A stretch of DNA of 43,386 bases. Source: Solirubrobacterales bacterium. GTDB lineage: Bacteria > Actinomycetota > Thermoleophilia > Solirubrobacterales > 70-9. A program made the translations under genes and the position numbers. Location of the stretch: the NCBI GenBank assembly GCA_025936755.1, contig JAICSS010000022.1:1-43386 (forward strand), in the 5' to 3' direction. Below the pieces are notes generated by a model. The model worked only from the letters and a program-made list of their open reading frames with translations, had not been told where the DNA came from and made no database searches. Positions 1-13,299 of the stretch are shown one piece after another; within the stretch, counting starts at the first letter, position 1; every line of letters begins with the position of its first letter.

Positions 1-2691
<2,691 letters not shown>

Positions 2692-2696
2692 GGATT

Positions 2697-2735
2697 GTGG
2701 GTTAGTACGGGATGTGTACTGCCCACAGAAGTGGG
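2697..2735 (+). other. Competing hairpins just after rpoC
   Basis: GTGGG-TT-AGTAC (2697-2708) can pair with GTACT-G-CCCAC (2716-2726). The same CCCAC (2722-2726) can instead pair with GTGGG at 2731-2735 across an AGAA tetraloop, so the two folds are mutually exclusive. The surrounding 2692-2800 is visibly less GC-rich than its neighbours and holds no convincing gene. It may be an rpoC 3' UTR, a processing site or a small RNA; function is unknown. Confidence 0.35.
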
Positions 2736-2801
2736 TAGATAAGAGGCACCCCGAGAACACGTCATCTTCTTGCTCTTGAGGTGCTTCATTTCTCCTTGAC
2801 G

Positions 2802-2835
2802 CCGAAGGCCGGGTCCACCTTTCCCCGGCCTTCGG
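2802..2835 (+). terminator. Perfect hairpin downstream of rpoC
   Basis: CCGAAGGCCGGG (2802-2813) pairs perfectly with CCCGGCCTTCGG (2824-2835) around a 10-nt loop. No T-run follows, which is common for actinobacterial terminators. It lies between rpoC and the next gene, so termination of the rpoBC transcript is the simplest reading. Confidence 0.65.
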
Positions 2836-2867
2836 TGCGTTCCGGGCCCGGCGGTCGCCGTCCGAAA

Positions 2868-2883
2868 CTGGCCGCGTGGCCAG
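2868..2883. promoter_or_regulatory. Candidate operator upstream of the flavin monooxygenase
   Basis: CTGGCC-GCGT-GGCCAG is a perfect 6+6 inverted repeat that ends 5 nt before a -10-like TAGATT. Its position between the expected -35 and -10 is where TetR-type repressors commonly bind. No regulator gene is adjacent, so this is a suggestion only. Confidence 0.35.
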
Positions 2884-2888
2884 TCCGA

Positions 2889-2894
2889 TAGATT
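2889..2894 (+). promoter_or_regulatory. -10 box TAGATT for the monooxygenase (leaderless type)
   Basis: TAGATT ends 6 nt before the ATG at 2901, and no Shine-Dalgarno sequence is visible. A transcript starting about 7 nt after the box would begin at the start codon. Confidence 0.5.
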
Positions 2895-2900
2895 GGCGCG

Positions 2901-4226
2901 ATGGAGGACGCGGAGAAGGTTTGCATCATCGGCGCCGGCAGCTCCGGCATCTGCGCCGCGCAGGTGCTGGACGCTCGGGGGATTCCCTTCGACTGCTTCG
3001 AGAAGGGGTCGATGATCGGCGGCAACTGGCGCTACGAGAACGACAACGGGATGTCGTCGGCCTACCGCTCGCTGCACATCAACACCTCGCGGCGGGTGAT
3101 GGCGTTCAAGTCGCTGCCGATGCCCGAGCACTTCCCGGACTATCCGGACCACTTCCAGATGGCGGCCTACTTCGACGAATTCGCCGACCACTTCGGGCTG
3201 CGGGAGAAGATCGGCTTCCGCACCGAGGTGGTGAAGGTGGAGCCGGCCGACGGCGCCTGGGCGGTGACCGTGAGGGGCGAGGACGGGGGAGAGCGGACCG
3301 AGCGCTACCGCGCGGTGATGGTCGCCAACGGCCACCACTGGGACCCGCGCTGGCCCGAACCGGCCTTTCCCGGCGCTGACGAGTTCGAGGGCGAGCAGCT
3401 GCACGCCCACCACTACCGCGAGCCCGACGTGCTCCGCGGCAAGCGGGTGCTCGTGCTTGGCCTCGGCAACTCCGCCACCGACATCGCCGTGGAGTCCTCC
3501 CGGATCGCCGACGCCACCTTCCTCGCCACCCGTCGTGGCGCCTACGTGATCCCCAAGTACATCAACGGCAAGCCGATCGACGAGCTCTCGAACCCGATCA
3601 CGTCGATGACGCCGCTGGCGGTGCAGCGATTCTTCGCGATGTGGGCGCTCGGTGTGGCCTCCGCTGCGGACCCCACGGCCTACGGGTTGCCCAAGCCCGA
3701 CCACAAGCTCTTCGAGGCGCACCCGACGGTCTCCTCGGAGCTGCTGCCCCGGCTCGGCCACGGCGACATCGCGGTGAAGCCGAACATCGAGCGCTTCGGC
3801 GGCGGCCGCCAAGTTCGCTTCGTCGACGGTAGCAGCGAGGAGATCGACCTCGTCGTCTACTGCACCGGCTACAAGATCACCTTCCCGTTCTTCGATTCCA
3901 AGGTGCTCTCGGCGCCCGAGAACCGCTTGCCGCTCTACCGCCGCGTCGTCTCGGTCGAGCGCCCAGGGCTCTACTTCGTCGGCTTCATCCAGCCGCTGGG
4001 GCCGATCATGCCGCTCGCCGAGGCGCAGTGCGAATGGGTCGCCGACCTGCTCGGCGGCCGGGCGACGCTACCGCCGGCGGGGGAGATGAAGCGGGAGATC
4101 GCGCGGGAGGAACGGAAGCAGGCGAAGCGCTTCGTTGCCTCTAAGCGTCATACCGTCGAGGTCGACTTCCACCCTTATCTGCGCGAGATCCGGCGCGAGC
4201 GAAAGCGGGCTGCGCAGCCGGCTTGA
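2901..4226 (+). CDS. Flavin-containing monooxygenase
   Basis: The 441-residue product resembles class B flavoprotein monooxygenases, which use NADPH, FAD and O2 to oxygenate soft nucleophiles or ketones. The N-terminus has the FAD Rossmann motif GAGSSG (residues 11-16). The FMO signature FxGxxxHxxxY is present as FEGEQLHAHHY around residue 163, followed by the NADPH-binding LGLGNSATD. Substrate cannot be predicted. Length is normal for the family. The gene sits between rpoC and the rpsL/rpsG genes, an unusual insertion point. Its last 86 bp overlap the convergent small membrane protein gene. The start is supported by the -10 box 6 nt upstream. Confidence 0.9.
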   Translation: MEDAEKVCIIGAGSSGICAAQVLDARGIPFDCFEKGSMIGGNWRYENDNGMSSAYRSLHINTSRRVMAFKSLPMPEHFPDYPDHFQMAAYFDEFADHFGLREKIGFRTEVVKVEPADGAWAVTVRGEDGGERTERYRAVMVANGHHWDPRWPEPAFPGADEFEGEQLHAHHYREPDVLRGKRVLVLGLGNSATDIAVESSRIADATFLATRRGAYVIPKYINGKPIDELSNPITSMTPLAVQRFFAMWALGVASAADPTAYGLPKPDHKLFEAHPTVSSELLPRLGHGDIAVKPNIERFGGGRQVRFVDGSSEEIDLVVYCTGYKITFPFFDSKVLSAPENRLPLYRRVVSVERPGLYFVGFIQPLGPIMPLAEAQCEWVADLLGGRATLPPAGEMKREIAREERKQAKRFVASKRHTVEVDFHPYLREIRRERKRAAQPA

Positions 4227-4476
4227 CGACGCGGGTGCGGCCGCCGGGCGGGCAGTCCGGCACCGGCAGGGCGGCGCCGCCTCCGTGGGGACCGCCGCGA
4301 CGCGGGCCGCGGGGCAGCTTCGGCTGGGGCCGGCGCTTGGAGCCGCCGCCGTCCTCGTCGGTCACCGCCTCCGGTTCGTCGTGCTGCTTGGCCGCCCAGT
4401 AGACGAGCCAGAGAGACGCCAAGACCGGGATCTTGAGCACCACGGCAAGGAAGAAGATGGGCCAGAACCCCGTCAC
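4141..4476 (-). CDS. Small single-span membrane protein of unknown function
   Basis: The product is 111 residues from a GTG start. A hydrophobic segment FWPIFFLAVVLKIPVLASLWLVYW (in two pieces, residues 3-26) should form one N-terminal membrane helix. The rest is a cytoplasmic-type tail rich in Pro, Arg and Gly. A TACACT box on the minus strand (4484-4489) lies 7 nt before the GTG and supports this start over the longer upstream frame. The 3' end overlaps the convergent monooxygenase gene by 86 bp. I recognise no named family and assign no function. Confidence 0.6.
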   Translation of the reverse strand: MTGFWPIFFLAVVLKIPVLASLWLVYWAAKQHDEPEAVTDEDGGGSKRRPQPKLPRGPRRGGPHGGGAALPVPDCPPGGRTRVVKPAAQPAFARAGSRADKGGSRPRRYDA

Positions 4477-4481
4477 CTGAA

Positions 4482-4991
4482 TCAGTGTAGAGAGATGGCC
4501 CAGGCGGTCAAAGCGTCGACGTGCCCCTCCTCGAGCCCCAGATCCGGCTCGGTCGGGACCAGCAGCGTCGGCGCCCCGCGGCGCTCCGCCCACTCGTAGC
4601 AGCTGGCATCGAAGTTGTCGTCGATCCAGGCGATCGCCCGCTCACCCGCGTAGGCCTCCAGCGCCGCCAGCTTCCAGTGCGCGCCGCCGCTGCCGGCGGC
4701 GACGTCGAAAGAGACGTGCGGCAGCTCCGGCAACCCCAGCAGCTGCGGCAGGTAGAAGTTCGCTTTGTCCTCCCACCCGCTCGCCCAGACCAGCTCAAAC
4801 CTCTCCGAGAGCCGCAGCAACCGATCCCCACAAACAAGTGAGATGCAATGAGGGACTCCATCAACCAGCTGTATCTGTGAATGCGCTGGCCTCTCCTCGA
4901 ACCCAAACAGCGAAATGACCCCATCAATATCGACTGCCAGCAGCGGCTTGTCCAGGGGCGGGGGATGGCCCTCGGGCTGGCGGATACTCAA
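4482..4991 (-). CDS. HAD-like domain protein
   Basis: The product is about 169 residues. LLAVDIDGVISLF near the N-terminus matches HAD motif I (DxD), and AWIDDNFD near residue 140 matches the acidic motif IV. The overall pattern resembles the stand-alone HAD domain also found in the so-called Swiss Army Knife RNA repair proteins; phosphatase or phosphotransferase activity is an inference. The only in-frame start of a normal type is a TTG at 4991-4989. That TTG sits in the T-run of the rpsG terminator hairpin, and the first codons form one arm of a larger inverted repeat. The true start is therefore uncertain; a CTG at about codon 13 is possible. Confidence 0.7.
   Translation of the reverse strand: MSIRQPEGHPPPLDKPLLAVDIDGVISLFGFEERPAHSQIQLVDGVPHCISLVCGDRLLRLSERFELVWASGWEDKANFYLPQLLGLPELPHVSFDVAAGSGGAHWKLAALEAYAGERAIAWIDDNFDASCYEWAERRGAPTLLVPTEPDLGLEEGHVDALTAWAISLH
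4484..4489 (-). promoter_or_regulatory. -10 box TACACT for the small membrane protein gene
   Basis: TACACT on the minus strand ends 7 nt before the GTG at 4476, the same spacing as at several other genes in the window. It lies just inside the 3' end of the upstream HAD-like gene. Confidence 0.4.
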
Positions 4992-5045
4992 AATGCCGGC
5001 CTAATTAGGCCGGCATTTGTCAGAACGAGGGCCATCCCCCGCCCC
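4955..5045. repeat. Nested inverted repeat between rpsG and the HAD gene
   Basis: Outer arms of 20 nt (4955-4974 and 5026-5045, GGGGCGGGGGATGGCCCTCG and its exact complement) enclose a 28-nt perfect palindrome at 4991-5018. The two stems are separated by 16 nt on one side and 7 nt on the other, so the full structure could form about 34 base pairs. The left outer arm is coding sequence of the HAD gene; the right arm lies between that gene and the rpsG stop. Confidence 0.85.
4991..5018. terminator. Palindromic terminator downstream of rpsG
   Basis: AAATGCCGGCC-TAATTA-GGCCGGCATTT is fully self-complementary. Read on the minus strand, rpsG is followed 33 nt later by this stem and then by TTTTG, the layout of an intrinsic terminator. 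The symmetry means it could also stop transcripts coming from the other side. Confidence 0.8.
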
Positions 5046-5051
5046 AACCAC

Positions 5052-5522
5052 CTACCAGCGATAGTGAGCGAAAGCTTTATTCGCCTGCGCCATGCGGTAA
5101 ATATCGTCCTTCCGCTTCCAGGCGCTGCCCTGCTGCTGGTTGGCGTCGAGGATCTCGGAGGCGAGGCGCTCGGCCATCGAGTACTCGCGGCGGGCGCGTG
5201 CGAACTGGACCAGCCAGCGGACCGCGAGGGTGCGGGCACGGCGGGCCGGAACCTCGACGGGGACCTGATAGGTGGCGCCGCCGACGCGGCGGGAGCGGAC
5301 CTCGAGCACCGGGGTCAGCGTTTTGATCGCCGACTCCAGAACCTCGACCGGGTCGTCGCCGCTGCGCTCGCCGACGATGGCGAGGCTGTCGTAGACGATC
5401 CGCTCGGCAAGGCTCTTCTTGCCGTCGCTCATCACCTTGTTGATCAGCTGCTGAACCAGACGGTTGCGGTGCCTGGCGTCCGGCTCGATCGGCCGTATCT
5501 GGGCGGCGGAGCGGCGCGGCAT
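5052..5522 (-). CDS. rpsG: 30S ribosomal protein S7
   Basis: The 156-residue protein begins [15 protein letters not shown] and has the usual S7 length and sequence, including LVQQLINKVMSDGKKSLAE and the C-terminal FAHYRW. S7 nucleates assembly of the 30S head by binding the 3' domain of 16S rRNA. The start codon overlaps the rpsL stop by one base (TAATG), so the two are translationally coupled. Both genes run opposite to fusA and tuf, unlike the usual rpsL-rpsG-fusA-tuf order. A strong palindromic terminator follows. Confidence 0.98.
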   Translation of the reverse strand: MPRRSAAQIRPIEPDARHRNRLVQQLINKVMSDGKKSLAERIVYDSLAIVGERSGDDPVEVLESAIKTLTPVLEVRSRRVGGATYQVPVEVPARRARTLAVRWLVQFARARREYSMAERLASEILDANQQQGSAWKRKDDIYRMAQANKAFAHYRW

Positions 5523-5917
5523 TACGAAGCTTTGACGCCGTAGCGGGAGCGGGCTTGCTTGCGGTCGGAGACCCCGGCCGCGTCGAGGGTGCCGCGGACG
5601 ACCTTGTAGCGGACGCCCGGCAGGTCCTTGACGCGACCACCCCTGATCAGGACCACCGAGTGCTCCTGCAGGTTGTGGCCCTCGCCCGGGATGTAGGTGG
5701 TGACCTCCATCCCGTTGGTCAGCCGCACACGGGCGATCTTGCGCAGGGCCGAGTTCGGCTTCTTCGGGGTGACCGTTGCGACACGGGTGCAGACGCCGCG
5801 CCGCTGCGGGGCGGCTACGCGCTTCTTGCGACCTTGGCCCGACTTGAGGCCCGGCGTCGTGGTCTTCTTCTTCGGGCGCTTGCGGCCCTTCCTGACAAGC
5901 TGATTCGTATTCGGCAC
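5522..5917 (-). CDS. rpsL: 30S ribosomal protein S12
   Basis: The 131-residue protein is a decoding-centre component of the 30S subunit. The conserved [11 protein letters not shown] and [11 protein letters not shown] loops, whose lysines are the classical streptomycin-resistance positions, are wild-type in appearance. The GTG start follows a TACTAT box by 8 nt with no Shine-Dalgarno, so the mRNA may be nearly leaderless. The first ~100 bp overlap the 3' end of the upstream membrane protein gene in another frame, which puts the rpsL promoter inside that gene. Confidence 0.97.
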   Translation of the reverse strand: MPNTNQLVRKGRKRPKKKTTTPGLKSGQGRKKRVAAPQRRGVCTRVATVTPKKPNSALRKIARVRLTNGMEVTTYIPGEGHNLQEHSVVLIRGGRVKDLPGVRYKVVRGTLDAAGVSDRKQARSRYGVKAS

Positions 5918-6715
5918 GGCCGCGCATAGTAGAGGAGTCCGGCCAGAACCATCATCCCGGCCGCTGCGAGCTCGGCGTAGAAGCCGTCCTCGAGCACCGC
6001 CGAGGTGCCGGCGAAGCGCGAAGCCTGACCGCCCTCGTCGAGCCCGTGGGGCAGGTCGACGAGGAGGATCACGGCAAGGGAGAGGAGTCCGAGGGCGGCG
6101 ACGAGGAGCCCGAGCCGTTTCCGCTCCCGCCGCATCGCCAGCGCCCCGAGGGCGATCGCCGCGATCCCGAGCGGGACCAGGAGGTAGGCGTGGGCGGCGC
6201 CGGCGGTCTTTTCGCCGACGGTCGGAACCTTCGCCACCGCGGGGAGGGCGGCGTAGCCCGGCTGGCCGATCTCGATCGCCCGGTAGTCGATGAACTGGGA
6301 GGCGACGAGCAGCGCGCCGGCGGCGAGGAGAACGAAGGCGGCGGCCCGGGCCGGGGTGATCAGGCCGCTGAGGGCGGTCGTTGCCCGGACCGACAGGGTG
6401 CAGGCGCGGCGGATCCAGCGCTCGCCGGCCGCCAGGGCCTTGAAGAGCAGGGCCAGCAGCGGTCGCAGCCGCGGCCAGGCCCAGGCCCAGCCTCGGCGTG
6501 CCCAGCGGGCGAGGCGGTGCCGCAGCAGGACGAGCGGCGGATAGGCCCGCTCCAAGCCCCGGTTGGCCGCCCGGTCAACCTGTCTGGACCTACGGCGAAG
6601 CGCTGCTATCATCGCCCGTCGCTCAGGCAGTTTTCGCTGTTTCTTCGCAGGACGCTTGGCCGGGCCCTTGGGGGCCTTTTTTTGCGGCTTATCACGACTA
6701 CTGGACTTAGGACTC

Positions 6716-6717
<2 letters not shown>
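5815..6717 (-). CDS. Polytopic membrane protein of unknown function
   Basis: The product is 300 residues from the ATG at 6717, or 265 from an internal ATG at 6612. The N-terminal ~35 residues are Lys-rich. Four hydrophobic segments follow (beginning [50 protein letters not shown] and [15 protein letters not shown]), with a loop of about 45 residues between the first two. The last ~34 residues are Arg-rich and encoded inside rpsL in a shifted frame, so the C-terminus may be accidental read-on. The ATG at 6717 shares two bases with the divergent fusA ATG. Starting at 6612 would leave about 100 bp for promoters. No family was recognised. Confidence 0.6.
5926..5931 (-). promoter_or_regulatory. 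-10 box TACTAT for rpsL
   Basis: TACTAT on the minus strand ends 8 nt before the rpsL GTG at 5917. It lies within codons of the upstream membrane protein (around LLYYARP). Confidence 0.5.
6607..6612 (+). promoter_or_regulatory. Possible -10 box TATCAT for fusA
   Basis: GCTATCAT resembles the elements upstream of tuf and rpmJ, and the sequence 17 nt upstream (CTGGAC) is a weak -35 match. It would give a leader of about 95 nt. The box overlaps the internal ATG of the divergent membrane protein gene. Confidence 0.35.
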
Positions 6718-8827
<2,110 letters not shown>

Positions 8828-8855
8828 GGCCAACCGCGGACGGGCACTGATCCTG

Positions 8856-8869
8856 GCTATATTTCCCGG
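8856..8869 (+). promoter_or_regulatory. Promoter element upstream of tuf
   Basis: GCTATATTTCCCGG contains the -10-like TATATT. It matches 13 of 14 bases of the element at 26690-26703 upstream of rpmJ. It would give tuf its own transcript with a leader of about 100 nt. Confidence 0.5.
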
Positions 8870-8874
8870 GTTGC

Positions 8875-8900
8875 CCGCAGGCAGGTAGAAGCTCCTGCGG
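8875..8900 (+). other. Leader hairpin upstream of tuf
   Basis: CCGCAGG (8875-8881) pairs with CCTGCGG (8894-8900) around a 12-nt loop, right after the proposed tuf transcription start. It may stabilise the 5' end of the tuf mRNA or play a regulatory part; no T-run follows. Confidence 0.35.
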
Positions 8901-8972
8901 AAAGTCCGCCCACGAGACTCAAGCACTTAGACCAGACAGAACACACGATTTCGAAAGGCGAAACGGAGAGAG

Positions 8973-10160
<1,188 letters not shown>

Positions 10161-10167
10161 CCCCCTA

Positions 10168-10189
10168 GGGGCGGGCCTCCACCCGCCCC
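10168..10189 (+). terminator. First hairpin after tuf
   Basis: GGGGCGGG (10168-10175) pairs with CCCGCCCC (10182-10189) around CCTCCA, starting 8 nt after the tuf stop. A second stem, CCCGCCC (10193-10199) with GGGCGGG (10202-10208), follows but has only a 2-nt loop. Either could trim or end the tuf transcript. Confidence 0.5.
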
Positions 10190-10233
10190 GACCCCGCCCC
10201 CGGGCGGGAGACAACTGCAAGGACATACGACCG

Positions 10234-10265
10234 GGGCGGCGCCCCAAGCACATGGGGCCCCGCCC
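10234..10265 (+). terminator. Terminator or attenuator hairpin upstream of rpsJ
   Basis: GGGCGGCGCCCCA (10234-10246) pairs with TGGGGCCCCGCCC (10253-10265), 12 of 13 pairs with one C-C mismatch, around a 6-nt loop. TCTTT follows. This is the strongest terminator-like structure between tuf and rpsJ. It could separate tuf from the S10 operon or act as an attenuator in an S10 leader. Confidence 0.6.
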
Positions 10266-10312
10266 TCTTTGCGCGGTAAAGACGACAAGAGAGAAGAAGA
10301 GACGGAAGAGCA

Positions 10313-10633
10313 GTGGCAACGATCGCGGCACAGAAAATTCGGATCCGACTGAAGGCGTACGACCACGACGCCATAGATCGGGCTGCCAAGGAGATCGTCG
10401 AGACCGCCGAGCGCACCGGCGCCACGGTCTCCGGCCCGGTACCGCTTCCGACCGAGAAAAACGTCTACTGCGTGATCCGCTCGCCGTTCAAGGACAAGGA
10501 CTCGCGCGAGCACTTCGAGATCCGCACCCACAAGCGGCTGATCGACATCCTCCAGCCTTCGCCGAAAACCGTCGACTCGCTGCAGCGGCTGGACTCGCTG
10601 CCGGCGGGCGTCGACATCGAGATCAAGCTCTAG
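10313..10633 (+). CDS. rpsJ: 30S ribosomal protein S10
   Basis: This 106-residue protein starts at GTG ([18 protein letters not shown]), the standard S10 opening, and ends GVDIEIKL. S10 is a 30S head protein and also the NusE subunit of antitermination complexes. A purine-rich stretch (GACGGAAGAGCA) supplies the ribosome binding site. It is the first gene of the long ribosomal protein run, and rplC begins 9 nt after its stop. Confidence 0.97.
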   Translation: MATIAAQKIRIRLKAYDHDAIDRAAKEIVETAERTGATVSGPVPLPTEKNVYCVIRSPFKDKDSREHFEIRTHKRLIDILQPSPKTVDSLQRLDSLPAGVDIEIKL

Positions 10634-10641
10634 GTGTCGAC

Positions 10642-11271
10642 GTGGCGGCGATCCTCGGCAAGAAGCTCGGCATGACCCAGGTCTTTCGGGAGGACGGCAG
10701 CGTGATCCCGGTGACGGTGATCGAGGCCGGTCCCTGCAAGGTGACCGCCGTCCGCGACTCCGACCGCGACGGCTACCGGGCCGTGCAGCTCGCCTTCGGC
10801 GAGGTCAGGCAGGGCAAGCTCTCGAAGGCCGAGGAAGGCCACCTGAAGAAGGCCGGCGCGCCGCCGTCGCGCCACCTGGTCGAGTTCCGCGACGAGGACC
10901 TCGGCGCCGAGGAGGGCCCGAAGGTCGGCGACGACGTCACCGTCGAGGGCTTCGAGGCCGGCCAGAAGGTCAAGGTCGCCGGCGTCTCGATCGGCAAGGG
11001 CTTCCAGGGCGGGATCAAGCGCCACAACTTCAGCCGCGGCCCCGTCAGCCACGGCTCCCACAACGTCCGCGCCCCGGGCTCGATCGGCGCCAGCGCCTTC
11101 CCCGCCCGCGTCTTCAAGGGGATGCGGATGCCGGGCCAGATGGGCAACAAGCGGGTCACCCAGAAGGGCCTGGAAATCGCCGACGTCGACGCCGAGCGCA
11201 ACCTGCTCCTGATCAAAGGCTCGGTGCCCGGCTCCCGCAACGGGATCGTCGAGGTGAGGACCGATGGCTAG
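10642..11271 (+). CDS. rplC: 50S ribosomal protein L3
   Basis: This is 209 residues from a GTG start giving [16 protein letters not shown]3 binds 23S rRNA near the peptidyl transferase centre; the tip loop [13 protein letters not shown], including the usually methylated Gln-region neighbourhood, is present, followed by [10 protein letters not shown]. The chosen start is the first GTG giving the conserved N-terminus; the frame is open upstream through rpsJ but without homology. Its stop overlaps the rplD start by 8 nt. Confidence 0.96.
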   Translation: MAAILGKKLGMTQVFREDGSVIPVTVIEAGPCKVTAVRDSDRDGYRAVQLAFGEVRQGKLSKAEEGHLKKAGAPPSRHLVEFRDEDLGAEEGPKVGDDVTVEGFEAGQKVKVAGVSIGKGFQGGIKRHNFSRGPVSHGSHNVRAPGSIGASAFPARVFKGMRMPGQMGNKRVTQKGLEIADVDAERNLLLIKGSVPGSRNGIVEVRTDG

Positions 11272-11881
11272 CGCCAAAGCCACCGTGCTCGGGAAGAGCA
11301 CCAAAGCCGACCTGCCGCAGGAGATCTTCGCCGAGCCCTTCCACCAGTCGCTGGTGCACGAGGCGGCTCGCGCCGACCTCAACGCCCGCCGTCGCGGCAC
11401 CGCTTCGACCCTGACCCGCGGCGAGGTCTCCTTCACGACCGCCAAGGCCTGGCGCCAGAAGGGCACTGGCCGCGCCCGCGTCGGCACCCTCGGCGTCCCC
11501 AACCGCTTCGGCGGCGGCGTCGCCTTCGGCCCGAAGCCGCGCAAGTACACGGTCAAGGTCAACCGCAAAGCCCGCCGCCGGGCGATGCGCTCGGCCCTCT
11601 CGGTTCACGCCGAGCGCGACTCGGTCGCGGTCCTCGATGCCTCCAGCTTCGAGACGCCCTCGACCAAGACCGCCGCCCAGGCGCTGGCCAAATGGGGCGC
11701 CAGGAACCCGGTCCTCCTCCTCGTCGCCGCCGAGGAGATCGGGGCGATGAAGAGCTTCCGCAACCTGCCCCGCACCCAGGTGCTCGAGGTGGGCGCCGCC
11801 GGGGTCGCCGACGTGATCGGCGCCGCCGCGGTCGTCATCTCCGAAACCGCTCTCGACACGCTGAAGGCGAGGCTCGGCTGA
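11264..11881 (+). CDS. rplD: 50S ribosomal protein L4
   Basis: This is a 205-residue protein. The exit-tunnel loop is visible as [15 protein letters not shown] and [15 protein letters not shown], followed by the globular domain. L4 lines the peptide exit tunnel and in some bacteria represses its own operon. It overlaps rplC by 8 nt and rplW by 1 nt (TGATG). Length is typical. Confidence 0.97.
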   Translation: MASAKATVLGKSTKADLPQEIFAEPFHQSLVHEAARADLNARRRGTASTLTRGEVSFTTAKAWRQKGTGRARVGTLGVPNRFGGGVAFGPKPRKYTVKVNRKARRRAMRSALSVHAERDSVAVLDASSFETPSTKTAAQALAKWGARNPVLLLVAAEEIGAMKSFRNLPRTQVLEVGAAGVADVIGAAAVVISETALDTLKARLG

Positions 11882-12174
11882 TGGACCCCCGCACGATCCT
11901 CATCCGTCCGGTCATCTCGGAGAAGAGCTACGCGCTGATCGCCGAGGGCAAGTACACCTTCCGCGTCGACGACCGCGCCCACAAGACCCAGATCGCGCAG
12001 GCGGTCGAAGAGGTCTTCGGGGTCCACGTCGCCCAGGTGCGGACCGCCAAGGTGAACTCGAAGCCGAAGCGCCGCGGGCTGACCAAAGGCCGCACCCGCG
12101 CCTGGAAGAAGGCGATCGTCCAGCTCGCGCCGGGCGAACGGATCGAGCTGTTCGAGGGCGCCGAGACCGCCTAG
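11881..12174 (+). CDS. rplW: 50S ribosomal protein L23
   Basis: This is a 97-residue protein beginning [19 protein letters not shown], the conserved L23 opening. L23 sits at the exit of the peptide tunnel and is the docking site for trigger factor and the signal recognition particle. The tunnel loop region ([14 protein letters not shown]) is present. Translation is coupled to rplD by a TGATG overlap. Confidence 0.97.
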   Translation: MDPRTILIRPVISEKSYALIAEGKYTFRVDDRAHKTQIAQAVEEVFGVHVAQVRTAKVNSKPKRRGLTKGRTRAWKKAIVQLAPGERIELFEGAETA

Positions 12175-12185
12175 GGAGACCAACT

Positions 12186-13031
12186 ATGCCGAACCGAAAG
12201 ACGAAACCGACCAGCCCCGGCCGCCGCTTCGCGACCTACCCCCTGCGCGAGCAGGTGACCGCCTCCGAGCCGGAGCGGAAGCTGACCGAAGGGCTGAAAA
12301 AGTCCGGCGGGCGCAACGTCAACGGCCGCGTCACCTCCCGCCACCGCGGCGGCGGCGCCAAGCGGCGGTACCGCAAGATCGACTTCAAGCGCCTCAAGGA
12401 CGGGGTGCCGGCGAAGGTCGCCTCGATCGAGTACGACCCCAACCGCACCTGCTACATCGCCCTCCTCCACTACGCCGACGGCTTCAAGGACTACATCCTC
12501 GCCCCGTCGCAGCTGGCGGTTGGCGACGTCGTCAAATCCGGTCCCGAGGCGGACATCAAACCCGGCCACGCGATGGAGCTCGGCCAGATGCCGACCGGCA
12601 CCATCGTCCACAACGTCGAGCTGATCCCCGGCCAGGGCGGCAAGCTCGGCCGCTCCGCCGGCACCTCGATCCAGCTGGTGGCGAAGGAGGGGGAGATGGT
12701 CACCCTGCGCCTGCCCTCCTCGGAGATGCGGATGGTCCGCGCCAACTGCCGCGCCAGCATCGGCGTCCTCTCCAACGCCGAGCACCAGAACATGAAGGTG
12801 GGCAAGGCCGGTCGCAGCCGCCACAAGGGCAAGCGCCCGCAGAGCCGCGGCGTCGCGATGAACCCCGTCGACCACCCGCACGGTGGCGGCGAGGCCCACC
12901 ACACGCCCGGCGGCCACCCCGTCACCCCCTGGGGCAAGCCGACGCTCGGCTACCGGACCCGCAAGAAGGGCAAGCAGTCCGACCGCTACATCGTCCGCGG
13001 CCGTCGCCGCGGCAAGAAGAAGGGCCGTTAG
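12186..13031 (+). CDS. rplB: 50S ribosomal protein L2
   Basis: This is a 281-residue core protein of the large subunit needed for subunit association and peptidyl transferase activity. The hallmark [15 protein letters not shown], with the functionally important His, is at about residues 225-240, followed by the basic C-terminus RRRGKKKGR. An AGGGAGACC Shine-Dalgarno precedes the ATG. The gap to rpsS is 2 nt. Confidence 0.98.
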   Translation: MPNRKTKPTSPGRRFATYPLREQVTASEPERKLTEGLKKSGGRNVNGRVTSRHRGGGAKRRYRKIDFKRLKDGVPAKVASIEYDPNRTCYIALLHYADGFKDYILAPSQLAVGDVVKSGPEADIKPGHAMELGQMPTGTIVHNVELIPGQGGKLGRSAGTSIQLVAKEGEMVTLRLPSSEMRMVRANCRASIGVLSNAEHQNMKVGKAGRSRHKGKRPQSRGVAMNPVDHPHGGGEAHHTPGGHPVTPWGKPTLGYRTRKKGKQSDRYIVRGRRRGKKKGR

Positions 13032-13033
13032 TC

Positions 13034-13297
13034 ATGGGTAGATCGACGAAAAAGGGCCCGTGGGTCGAGGAGCGCCTGATGGGGCGGATCACCTCGCTGA
13101 ACGAGGCTGGCAAAAAACAGATGGTGAAAACCTGGTCGCGGACCTCGACGATCTTCCCGGAGATGGTCGGGCACACGATCGCCGTCCACGACGGCAAAAA
13201 ACACGTCCCGGTCTTCGTCTCGGAGTCGATGGTCGGGCACAAGCTCGGCGAGTTCGCGCCGACCCGGACCTTCCGTTCGCACGGCGGTAAGGAATAG
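13034..13297 (+). CDS. rpsS: 30S ribosomal protein S19
   Basis: This is an 87-residue protein beginning [15 protein letters not shown], with the conserved [28 protein letters not shown] in two pieces and the C-terminal [15 protein letters not shown]19 pairs with S13 in the 30S head and contacts tRNA. It is tightly packed between rplB and rplV (2-nt gaps). Confidence 0.98.
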   Translation: MGRSTKKGPWVEERLMGRITSLNEAGKKQMVKTWSRTSTIFPEMVGHTIAVHDGKKHVPVFVSESMVGHKLGEFAPTRTFRSHGGKE

Positions 13298-13299
13298 CG

